Source: Pestalotiopsis fici W106-1
Lineage: Eukaryota > Ascomycota > Sordariomycetes > Amphisphaeriales > Sporocadaceae
Length of the DNA: 64,000 nt
Direction of reading: 5' to 3'
NCBI RefSeq assembly: GCF_000516985.1
Contig: NW_006917093.1
Coordinates: 2,728,001-2,792,000, forward strand
The notes beneath the pieces were generated by a model. That model searched no databases. It was not told the origin of the DNA and was given only the letters and a program-made list of their open reading frames with translations. Positions 1 through 10,225 of this stretch are shown here, piece after piece (the first letter of the stretch is position 1; every line of letters starts with the position of its first letter). The translations under genes were made by a program, and so were the position numbers.

Positions 1-901
1 TTCTGCGCTGCTCCATTGTTCACTTCTGTTACCCAGTGAGATTCTTCCGTGGAAAGGGTAATCTCCTGGATTTGCTGCTGCAGACGCAAACAAGTACGCA
101 TCATCAAGACGATGTGCGGAAATGTATTGTCTTACCTAGGTGTCATGCCATGTCAGAAACAGCGGCCCGTCGTCTTGTTTCACATGTTGAGGAATGTACG
201 TTCCATATGAATAAAATGACTTGTACAAATGACTCATCCGGCGAGTAGAGTGGACACAAGTAGCCGCTTGTAAATCCTCGAATCCCGTCCCGAAGCTGCA
301 TGGGTGTCCAAAAGGCTTCTTGGCAAAAGTAGGTGTATACGACACCGAGCCTTCAAGGACACTTGGGGTAACGAAACCAAAAGCATCATTTGTAGATAAT
401 CATTGTTTCATGGCAAGCTATTCATACTAAATGAAATATAGATGAATCTTTTCTTGGAGACAACTTTACATATTAATACATCTGACATTTTAGGAGCATT
501 GTCAGCAGGTTTGCTCTGAGGCTGGGCACGCCCGGGGCAATCACCGCTTTACTGGGGCCTTCACGGCGATGTCGCCGCTGTACCTGATCCGCCGGGAAAG
601 TCGCCGCTTTACTTGATCAGGTTACGCATCCGGTACATCCACCTATATAGTGCAGATCAGACGTCATCAGCGCAAGCAATCCACGACTCTGTGACTTTTG
701 GAGAGCTTATAGAATTTTATCATTAATAATCAATGAGACAAATTTGACCACACGTGGCAGTATTTAAGTATTCTTCATTGAAAATTTTGACCGCGGCTTC
801 ACTTCCGTAGTAAAAATTGAGCCTTCCTTTGACGTGCGTGATCAACATCCAACATAGACAACTCTGGTGATTATACCAGTGCAAAAAGAACGCAATTAAT
901 T
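1..901. other. Gene-free left edge, upstream of the SDR gene
   Basis: I see no supportable coding region. Short open frames here lack a plausible start, introns or recognisable protein sequence. The only structure noted is a set of three related GC-rich repeats at 541-618, described separately. The last 150 bases before the dehydrogenase start presumably hold its promoter. Confidence 0.6.
541..618. repeat. Three imperfect direct repeats, about 30-bp period
   Basis: The motif TCRCCGCTKTACYKG starts at 541, 572 and 601, so the spacing is 31 and 29 bp. The second and third copies also share a following ATC. A small palindrome, CGGCGATGTCGCCG, bridges the first and second units. It lies about 300 bp upstream of the dehydrogenase start, so it may be a regulator-binding array or a remnant of a repeat; the sequence alone does not decide. 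Confidence 0.55.
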
Positions 902-2123
902 ATGGCTTTGAACGGAAAAGTTGTGCTTCTTGTACGTACCAGGCTCCTTTGGACACATTCATCATTCCATGTAGCTAATAATGATATGCACAGACCGGAG
1001 CTTCCAGTACGTACTAGGGCTCAAATTGCCATTTCCGGACGATAGACCCTGGCAATCTCTGAGACATATTCCATCCACCTCGAATGCTGACTTGTATGGC
1101 ATAGTGGGCATTGGCGAGGCTATTGCTCATGCCTTGGCCAGCCAAGGAGCAAAGCTGGCACTTGTGTCGAGAACAGAGGTAACAATACCAAATGGCCCGT
1201 CCTCTGCGGCGAAGGCAATGAACTGTGGCTAATGTACAGGTCCATAGTCTACTTTGAAGGAGTTATCGGCGCGCATACAGTCGCAACACTCGGGATGCGT
1301 AGCCAAGTACTACGCCCTAGATGTCGGAAATTACGAATCAGTCGACAAAGGTGTAGCGCAAGCCGTCAAGGACCTGGGACAGATTGACATCCTAATTAAC
1401 AATGTCCGTCGCGCCCAAATGCAAAACTGAAGACGAGGTTATAGATCGCTAACACTACGTCCAGGCTGGTCTTGCGCTGGGAACTCCAGCTCGCTTCCCA
1501 GATCTCATGATCTCAGACATTGTCACCATGAACAATACCAATGTCAATGGATACATGTTCATGACGCATTCCGTGCTGAATCACTCCATGATGCCGCGGG
1601 GAGGTCAAGGCACCATCCTCAACATCACTTCGGTAACGGGTCTTGAGGCTCCGCCGTTCCCAGGAGAGACGGTGTACCATGCGAACAAGGCATTGCAGGA
1701 GGCTTTCACCAACGGTCTCAGGAACGAGCTGAGCGAAACAAACATCAGGGTTTTGGCCTTGCGCCCAGGAGTGGTGGATACGCATTTCCACACACAACGT
1801 GTCGGTTATGACAAGGACATGCATGAGGGCTTTATGAAGGGATTCCAGTACGTTTGCAAATTGTCTAGTTTTTCCGTGTTCAACTGGGCTATACTGACTC
1901 AATCTCGGCAGACCGCTGGATGCCAATGATATTGCCGGGGCAGCTATTTTCATGCTGAGCCAGCCACTAAACTATTCGGTCAAGGCGCTGGACGTCGTAC
2001 CAACAGGTGAGTCTACCGATGAAATATCTCGAAATTTAATGCTGATATCTGGACCCAGCGCAACGATCTCTGAATGTGTTTGATAGAAAATGGAATGAGC
2101 GCAACAGTAAAGGCAAGGAATAG
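902..2123 (+). CDS. Short-chain dehydrogenase/reductase (YdfG/serine dehydrogenase-like), 7 exons
   Basis: Classical SDR that should carry out NAD(P)-dependent oxidation or reduction of a small hydroxy or keto substrate in the cytosol. My exon model is 902-931, 994-1006, 1105-1178, 1260-1403, 1465-1847, 1912-2006 and 2059-2123, giving 267 aa in one unbroken frame. Joining the exons restores every family motif: the cofactor loop TGASMGIG (exons 2 and 3), NNAG (split by intron 4), NVNG, the catalytic Ser in NITSVTG, and YHANK as the YxxxK active site. The C-terminus (FDRKWNERNSKGKE) fits the YdfG/YMR226C-like branch. Exon 2 is only 13 nt. Branch-site-like CTGAC and CTAAC sequences precede several acceptors. 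The exon 4 acceptor is the least certain boundary. The substrate is unknown. Confidence 0.87.
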
Positions 2124-2506
2124 GCATAGCGCTACAAGAAACTTTATTACAAAAATCATGATTTCCCGGAGATACCAAGATGCCGCCCATGGTGACATGA
2201 ACCTATTTAGGTAGCTGTGAGGGTTGGCAGGACATGCACGCCGAGCACAGCCATCATAAAAATGGGAGAGAGAGAAAAAGGCTTACAATAAGTGCAGGAT
2301 TCGTTACTCCACGAGCTACGCCGCAGTAACACCTTTTGGCCTTCAGGGACTAAACCTGTTTGATTCCTGGTCTGAGATAATCACCTGCCACAAACTCTGA
2401 CTACCATGGTGCTGATCGCATCGTACGATCCTACTCAACATATTAGCCTGCATTCTTCACTCGTAAAACATTACTCCGCGATATCATATTTGGGATTCTA
2501 ACTTGT
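2124..2506. other. Intergenic spacer between SDR and hydrolase genes
   Basis: About 380 bp with no coding signal. It must hold the 3' end of the dehydrogenase transcript and the promoter of the hydrolase. A short GA-rich run lies near 2266-2280. Confidence 0.6.
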
Positions 2507-3724
2507 ATGTATTCATTCGCTTCCCCGATTCCTCCCAGAATGGACATGACCTTTGATAGCAAAATCTGCCTCGCTATAGCCAGCGTTGGAGTTGCGACAG
2601 TCATAGCCGCAACGGGCATTGTGGTGATCCTCCGCACACCATGGCTAGAGAGCCACGCTGTTTACATGCACCGTCTGAAACTCACCGAGGGAAAGGACCT
2701 CGACAAGCCCGAACAATTTGGCTTTGCACACAATCAAGTGTCGCCCTTCTACATCGAGACCGATGATGCAGTCAAACTCTATACCTGGCATGTTTTGCCT
2801 CTTGGTCTTTACCATATGCATTACCAGCAGCTCGCCCGGCGCAGAGTTCGCTCGCCTATAGCTGAAGATTTCATGAAGACTCTCAACTTTCAGCTTCTCA
2901 AGGACGACCCAGAGAGTAGACTGGTGATACACACTCACGGGTCCTCAGGAGCGCTGGCTGCCTATGCACGGGCTGATACGTATCGCTACATGTCAGCGTT
3001 GGCGCCCGGAAAGATACATGTTCTCGCGTTTGATTATCGAGGCTTTGGCCACTCCACAGGAAGTCCGACTGAAGAAGGCTTGAGAGCGGATGTGCAAAGC
3101 GTGTACAAATGGGTGACGGAGGTGGCCATGGTCTCTCCTGAGCGCATCGTGGTCTTTGGACAGTCCATGGGTGCCGGTCCTGCCATTTCCCTCGTCCGTG
3201 AGCTCAGCCTGCACCATATTTCAGTTGCAGGGCTTGTTGTCACGGGCGCCATCACAGGCGTGCCCGAGTGCTTGACAGAATACCGCGTGCTTGGACTGCG
3301 TGTCTTACCCATCGGCCGATTCCCAGCTCTGGTCTCCTGGCTGACGGGAAGCATGAGAAATAAATGGCCAAATAAGGATCGATTGATGGATATCGTACGC
3401 CACGGTGCTCGGTACCATATTGAAATTTTCCATGCCGAGGATGATCCTATCGTACCCTGGTATCTCAGTGATGAATTCTTCCAGTGTGCTGTCACTGCTT
3501 CCTGGGATGGCACAATGAGTAAGGTGGAGTTTGAACAGAAGAAGGGAGCAAGTAGAACCGACATGGGTGAAGGAGGCTGGTTTGCTGAATGGCGGACTGC
3601 AAAGGGGCTCATTCGACAGGAAGTCACTCGATACGGTGTCCATGACAAGATCATGTCTCATCCACAAGTTGCAATGGCAGTATATCGGGCTTTTCAAAGC
3701 GCGAACCCCCTGTTTATGACGTAG
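2507..3724 (+). CDS. Membrane-anchored alpha/beta hydrolase (ABHD12/BEM46-like)
   Basis: Single-exon 405-aa serine hydrolase, probably acting on a lipid or acyl ester at an internal membrane. A hydrophobic N-terminal segment (about residues 19-43) predicts a single membrane anchor or signal anchor. The alpha/beta-hydrolase core follows: the HTHGSSG oxyanion-hole region near residue 145, DYRGFGHS, the nucleophile elbow GQSMGAG near residue 223, a likely acid residue in HAEDDPIVPW near residue 310, and a candidate catalytic His in HDKIMSHP near the C-terminus. An in-frame Met at 2543 is an alternative start. The domain order and anchor resemble ABHD12/ABHD13-type enzymes; a lysophospholipase role is family inference only. 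Confidence 0.85.
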   Translation: MYSFASPIPPRMDMTFDSKICLAIASVGVATVIAATGIVVILRTPWLESHAVYMHRLKLTEGKDLDKPEQFGFAHNQVSPFYIETDDAVKLYTWHVLPLGLYHMHYQQLARRRVRSPIAEDFMKTLNFQLLKDDPESRLVIHTHGSSGALAAYARADTYRYMSALAPGKIHVLAFDYRGFGHSTGSPTEEGLRADVQSVYKWVTEVAMVSPERIVVFGQSMGAGPAISLVRELSLHHISVAGLVVTGAITGVPECLTEYRVLGLRVLPIGRFPALVSWLTGSMRNKWPNKDRLMDIVRHGARYHIEIFHAEDDPIVPWYLSDEFFQCAVTASWDGTMSKVEFEQKKGASRTDMGEGGWFAEWRTAKGLIRQEVTRYGVHDKIMSHPQVAMAVYRAFQSANPLFMT

Positions 3725-4339
3725 AACTATCAGTTCATCGTCATCATATGATATTTCGAAGCTGACAAGAACTTCTAAGTATGTGGTTGGCTGTATTGGA
3801 GTTATGCGTGATGGCTTGCTTTGGCTTGTTTTTGCCTTTGTCAATCAGTTGGAAATTGTGTGGGTGGACGATCCACGCTGTGGCTGTACATATGTAAAGC
3901 ATTCCCTCGTCCCTCTATACCTCTAGAACAGCTTTAGTATAGTAATCTAAGCTATACCTGATATCACTGTACAATCAGTATATCTCTTTTCAAACCAGTC
4001 AAGGACCAAAATGTCTTTCTCAATAATTTGGAATATGCAACAAAATAGTTGAGCCCACTGTCGCCCTAGCATATCAAGTGTCATTGTTCCTGGGCTTCTA
4101 CTCAGTGAAGTCAGTTGCATCCACGATCGTCCATAAGCAATTGTTATACCGTCGCAGTCTGTAATCCCTGTCATGCGTCAGCGCGCATTTGCGCGCAATC
4201 CCCCTGCGAGCCTTTCAATGTTCTGCCTTCAATTTGATTGGGCCATAGCCCACCACCGACCCCAAGAGAAATATTTGCGACTTTTGCTTTCTATCATAAT
4301 GTTAACTTCGTGAAGTCAGTTGCAAACCGAAAGGCAAAT
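3725..4339. other. Intergenic spacer upstream of the zinc-finger gene
   Basis: About 615 bp. No coding region is supported; the frame that opens at 4238 starts from TTG and merely extends the zinc-finger ORF upstream. It should contain the terminator of the hydrolase and the promoter of the zinc-finger gene. Confidence 0.55.
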
Positions 4340-7300
4340 ATGGCGACACCCAGCGCTTCTAGTGATACTGCGTCCGAGAAGCTCCCAGCCGACCGGCTGG
4401 GACATGCTTCGTGGCAATCACCAGACAACACCCGACCCCCAAGTCTTGCCCATGGACCTACCCTTCATAATTTCGCCACGATAGACCCAACCCCCCAACC
4501 TCATCGCTCTGGCCCTGATCCTGCATTCAGCTTTACGTCAAGTGCTGGCGCAGCCATCTTAAAAGACTACGAATCTGACTATGTGGATTCATTGACATCA
4601 AAGTCTGCAGAACATGTGGTACTATCAATGCCCTACCACCGGATGAACATGGGACCGCGACCGAAAACGCGCAAACTCACCTCCAAGGAAGACGCCAACT
4701 ACCAGTGCGAGGTCAAGGGGTGTGGAAAACAGTTCAGCAGGAGCTATAATTACAAGGCCCATCTCGAGACACATGATGAGGATCGGGAGTATCCTTTCCT
4801 GTGCACAGTAGTCGATTGCGATCGGAAGTTCGTCCGCAAAACGGATTTGACAAGACACCACCAAAACGTACACATGAGGGAGAAGAACCACCGATGTGAT
4901 TACTGTAACCGGTCGTTTGCAAGGAAAGACACCCTTAGAAGGTACGTATTTTCATATACGTAATTTTCAAATCGGATAATTAAATTTGCTTTTAGGCATA
5001 TGGAAGACGGCTGCTCGAAAAGGTTTGACATTGGCACTCTCGACGTCCGGTCGGAAGGCTACAACTCAGCATCGCTTGGTCCGGGGCTTCCGGCGACTGA
5101 TATCGTTGCTGCGTCTGAAGGGACGTGTAGACTGCCTGCATTTCAGCCGTTCACGAAGAATGATGTGGTGAATAGGAAGGAAGGCGAAGCTCCCAACTCT
5201 GCTATGCCTAAATATCCGTTGGGTGAAAACATAGCCCTAAGCTATGAATCTTTAACATCACTGCCGACGCACATGACAGCAACCCAATGGGAGGACGAGG
5301 GTACTTTGTGCTACCAGGTCGAGGTCAGGGGCATCGTCGTGGCAAGAAGAGAGGATAACCGAATGATCAATGGTACCACTTTGCTCAAGGTTGCCGGGGT
5401 GTCTGACGCCAGACGGGATGTGATGTTGGCCGAGGAGCCACGGCACGTTGTCGAAGATGGACCAATGCATTTCAGAGGTGTCTGGATTCCCCTTTGGAGA
5501 GCTCTGTTGTTTGCCACCCAAAACAACGTCACAGATTTGCTGTCTCCCTTGTTTGCCCAGAACATCGAGATTCCCCCGGTCAATCAAGCAATTTCAGTAA
5601 CGACAAATCACAATCCAGAGGAACGAAACCAAAACAAGGCAAAGTCACAAGGGGTCAATGTCAAAGCTGTCGATAATGTTCATTCTATTACGGAATCTGA
5701 TATTGCTCAATCTGGGCCGCACCACGCGCATCCCTCAGCAGGTGCGGAGAACGATATTGACGTCGATGAGATATACAGTTATGTCGATCCCGATTTGAGA
5801 CCACGTTTGCCTACTCGCGTAGACTCTACTCTTGGGGAAAGCTCAAGACTATTCGAATACAATTTGGGCGAAGAAAATCTGGAACATACGACCGATGTTT
5901 TCACCAAAGAGGCTTCAAAGGTCAAGGTCTCAAGAAAACCGAGGTTTGAAGAAGGAAGTCTCTCATCCTTTGTTCAGAGAAAACGAGTGGCTGCCCTGTC
6001 CAATAGCGCTTCGCCCTCTTGCACCGATGAGTACAGTGACTATCAAGACGTGCTTGTTGAGCCCTCGGAAGAGGAAGATGGTATTGCAACGACAGCTTTT
6101 GGTTTGTCACCAAGTCAGAGATCTCCTCAAACCGATAGTGAAAGTTCCTCAGAAAGCAGTTTTGGGCTTCTAACGAGATATGAGCGCAAAGAATTTCTTC
6201 TAGACCGCTTGATGAGCTACTTTTTCAAATTGTTCGCGTCTTGCCGTTCTTCTGTTTCAAACACTGAGGCTGCCGCGGGCTCCGATGGAGTATGCTTCGC
6301 TGGAACAGGGGGGATTTCCGGTAATTCAAGAAAGATCTCAAATGATGCTAAGGGGAAAAGCAATGCCCAAGATCGTGGTGCGGGAGGCGGTCAAAAGCGA
6401 AGTTTTGAGAAAGACGATGATAATGATGATGATGCTAATGAGAGAGACAGAAAGAAACCTGGAAAGATTACACGAGTAGATGGAGTCAAAAGGACTACAG
6501 GCAGAAAGCTGGCATGTCCCTACTTCAAAAATAACCCTGAGCACCCACGGTTGGCTAGATCATGTTCTGGGCCAGGCTGGGACACTGTACATCGCATCAA
6601 GTAAGTCATACTACCTTCATTCCGGTTTTGCGTCTGTGTACGATGACTGATATAACTTCTTGGTATAGAGAGCACCTCGACCGAAATCATGCCCTTCCTC
6701 CAAGCTGTGACCGCTGTTATACAGCTTTCAAAACAGATGCCGATCGAACTGCACACCTGAGATTGGAGACCCAGTGTCCGCTCAAAGAGCGGCCAAGTCG
6801 AATGCAAGGATTTGACGGCTTTCAGAAGGACCAGTTGAAATCTCGCCCGAAAGGCTATAAGCAGAAAAGCGAGATTGAGAAGTGGCGCCATATTTACAAA
6901 ATCCTCTTTCCAGAGGCGGAAGAGGCAGACATTCCCAGTGCCTGTAAGTTTACATCAGATGGTCTCCACATATTAGGCTTCGATTGACACAGCACAGTCT
7001 ATGACTACAAGAGTTTCAAAGATTCAGGACATCCTATCGATTTGATGAACAAATATGAGGATTTCCTGGGCCGTGAAATGCCTGATCGTGTCAGGCATCA
7101 GTTGGAACTTCGAATTGAACGTGCTTTGGATCCGATCGAGCAACAGCTTCAAAGTCAGATTGTAGACATTGCATGCGATATCCAGATGGATTTATTCAAG
7201 TCATTCCTGACCTCCATCGGTACCGACGTCACAAGTACTGAATCAAGTCAGAGAGCTGAGGTTATCAGAAACAGCAGTACCCCTGGGCAGACACGGCCTC

Positions 7301-7578
7301 CTACATCGAAGCCCCTCGTTGCAGAAGAGCAAGTCTCATGGATTCAAGCACTGCCGATTGGGGAGTTGCCGATGATGGATATTGATGACGTGCCATTCTG
7401 TTTTGCTTTTCCCCAGGATTTTGATGGTGTGCGCTTCGACTTGGGATCATTTGAAGACGAACTCCTAGCACAGGACTCGACTTCAGGAACGTCGTCCATC
7501 TCTCTGGCAGAAGTTGACCAGGACCAATTTCCCAGTTGTACAACCTCGACTGATCAACAGGAGTCGGTCCAATTATGA
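4340..7578 (+). CDS. C2H2 zinc-finger protein, putative transcription factor, 4 exons
   Basis: Exons 4340-4941, 4996-6600, 6669-6943 and 6998-7578 join in frame to 1020 aa. Three C2H2 fingers lie at about residues 120-205: YQCEVKGCGKQF, FLCTVVDCDRKF and HRCDYCNRSFARKDTLRRH, the last completed only after intron 1 is removed. A second cysteine/histidine region at about 704-790 begins ACPYFKNNPEHP, continues RSCSGPGW and EHLDRNH, and ends CDRCYTAF. This ACP(Y/F)-CxGPGW-HRxKEHL-CxRC layout is common in Pezizomycotina proteins of unknown function and spans intron 2. Between them is a long, acidic, Ser-rich, presumably disordered stretch. It is probably nuclear and DNA-binding; targets are unknown. 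ATG 4340 is the first in-frame ATG. Confidence 0.85.
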
Positions 7579-8028
7579 CAGCGCAGTTTCAGAAAGCCAT
7601 AAGTTTGAGTTGGCCTTGCTTCTCTTCACAATCGTATGTAGACCACATTGATATATCTCGGTTCATGTTTGAGGATCACAGCGCTTTTACCGGTTACAGC
7701 TCAAGGCTGAAATTCTTCCACATTTACTAGATATCTTACCCATAACGCGGCGCTGATGGCAAGGGTGCTCATTACGGGGCAGCCTTGTGGATGCCAAGTG
7801 CTCCATTGTCATCATTTGGTGGATCGTGAGCTATTTACAGATCATATCACGTCGATCTCCAGTGGTGTACAGTCAAGGTAAGGGCAATAAAGCGGGTCGT
7901 TGCGGCACCTGGAGCTCTTGCTACAAATTTCACCGCCCCCAAAATCATGACTTTGATTCACAAGTTCTTGAAGACTAGACCATTTCTCTTTTTCATACAC
8001 TTTGGATGCGACTTCGATCTGTTTTATC
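7579..8028. other. Intergenic spacer
   Basis: 450 bp between the zinc-finger gene and the membrane-protein gene. No gene, repeat or RNA is apparent. Confidence 0.6.
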
Positions 8029-9903
8029 ATGTCAGTCAGCTCCTACGAGCGTCTGGACTCGCTGAACAGTGAGACCATTGGCGGAGAACCCAGAAGATCA
8101 TCGACACGATCCAGCTCAAAGGGTCTCTGGCAATTCATTCTAGCATCCAAGTGGAGTATATCTCTATCTTTGGCGGCTGGAATTGCCATTGAAGTGGGCG
8201 TGATTATATTCACTTTTTGGTTAGCACAACAGCGCACACTATCATGTCCCGACTGGGCGATTGACTGCAAAGTGCCTTCACGTGTAACATGGTTAGTTCT
8301 GATCCTACCCAACCCGAGATAGAGGATAGACGCCCAGCCAACCCAATATTTTCTTGCATCGAAAGGTTAACATAGAACTAGGATCGCGAACCATTACCAA
8401 TCCACGCAGGGTGTTGTCGGTGCCTGCTACTCAATCGGCCTCACTACCCAGTCATACTTGGCACACTCCTTGTCGGAATCTGCCGTTTGGCCACTGGTGA
8501 CCAAGCAACGATTCAGCCTTGACAAAATGGACGATTATCTGGCTCTAAGCCGTGGCGCTCTTGCTGCTATGCCGTCGGTCATGAAATCGGCCAGGACCAA
8601 GAGCACCTGGTTCGTGTCACTGATCATAGGCCTCGCAATAATTTGCCCTCTAGCTTCTACGCCATTAGTTGGTTATGTCTATGAACAAATAAACCAGCCA
8701 GTACAATTTGCAGGAAACTATACCCCTGGCGGAGGAATAGGGCGTGTGTATCGCCAGACAAATGGTTCAGAACATTTGCAGGCCGAGGCGCTAAGCCTAT
8801 ATGCTTCGTGGGCTCACGGTCTGGTGAATGAGACGACATTATTGGATACGTACCGAGACTGGTACGTGCGACGAGACGTGCTGGCTCAACGGGGAAACAT
8901 GACGGTCAATGCGGTGAGGGTGCAAAAGAACATTACGTGCCAAGGAGTTCAGGTCGATTATAACCCTGATAGCCCGTACAATTTCCGAACCAACATGTCC
9001 CGCCGTGACTCTGACAATGCTGCAGAAGTCCAGGTTGGGACGATTCCAAAACTCACAGTCTGGGCGCATGATTATGGTTTCCTCTCCACGACTCGTACCA
9101 CTGCCACTTTAATCTTTTCAGTCTTGAACGGAGAAATCGAGGGCGGGGCGTGGACGTCAATAGATGGGTGGCCTTTGGTGAATGGAACATCATCTATTGC
9201 GTGTGACGTGGACGTCGAGTTTGTCGACGAGACTCTAAGAATTGGAGATGGAGGCATTTCCTCTGATTCACCCGTGACAATAAGCTCGGTAAAGCAGATC
9301 CACACTGCCGACAACTCGGATCCGTTTGGGAACAACAAGAGCGAGGTGGCCCTGTGGTTCGCCGTGGCGCCAATCATCTGCGGCATCTCGGTAGGCGATC
9401 GCCAGCCCTTGTTCTTTAACAATTCAGTCACCAATCTTCCCGATCTGGAGGTCACTGGCAACAAAGTACCAGCCATCTTTACCGCGGATGGTATCGAGAG
9501 ATTCATCGACGTAGCTATTGGCGCCATGGCCTTGGGAACATCTAGCCACTGGTCCGAACGCAACGATTCTCTCACCATCAAGTCGAGCATTCTTCAGCGC
9601 AAGATGCACGCCTCGCGTCCGCCCATGCTCCTGATTCTGCCTCTACTGCTGGTCTTGTACACCGGACTCTTGGCTGCTTGGAATGCGCGGGCGCACCAGC
9701 AGCGGCGCGTTCCCATGATGCGGATGGCCGGCATCGCCGAGGTCCTCAAGAGTTCACAGTCCGAGGAGATCAAGGCGCTGGCAACTCGAGACCCGCAATT
9801 TCCTCGACAGCGGGCTGCATTCAGCGAGCGCCCAAAGATGAAATTTGGTGTTACCCCTGGCGATGTCGTAGGGCTGGGGAGTCACGGAGTTCGAAAACTG
9901 TAA
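8029..9903 (+). CDS. Conserved-type fungal membrane protein of unknown function, 2 exons
   Basis: Exon 1 8029-8291 and exon 2 8382-9903 join (ACATG|GATC, phase 2) to give 594 aa; the junction restores VTWIANHYQSTQGVVGACYS. Hydrophobic segments are seen near residues 40-63, at QGVVGACYSIGLTTQ, around residues 170-193 (WFVSLIIGLAIICPLAS), and one strong segment near residues 515-535 (MLLILPLLLVLYTGLLAAW). Between the third and fourth lies about 320 residues with many NxS/T sites and scattered Cys, which looks like an extracellular or lumenal domain; a basic C-terminal tail of about 60 residues follows. The layout resembles the large families of fungal multi-TM proteins with one big external loop, such as DUF3176-type, but I cannot assign a family. 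Confidence 0.75.
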
Positions 9904-10225
9904 TTTTCAAAATAACGCATCATGAACAACATGCACTAGGAGTCATCATTGGCAATATAGTGCGCTGTCTGCCGTAGTATTGTACATTATGGTATGTATG
10001 AAATGGTATCATGTTTAAGTTCAACTCTCTCCTAACGCGCCATCCTTGGATCCGGTTGTCCACCGACATTGTATAAGCACCTGTATTATTGCTTCTCCTC
10101 ATCTTCAATGGGATTTTCAAAAAGGACGAACGCTTCGCTCTGATGTTGGCGAGCCTGGGCCGGCACTGCGTGTCGGACTTGTATAGCGTTGGCTCAAGCG
10201 AATGACACCACTACCCGACCACCGA
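9904..10225. other. Convergent 3' spacer
   Basis: 322 bp between the stop codons of two convergent genes. It presumably holds both 3' UTRs and poly(A) signals; nothing else is visible. Confidence 0.6.
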
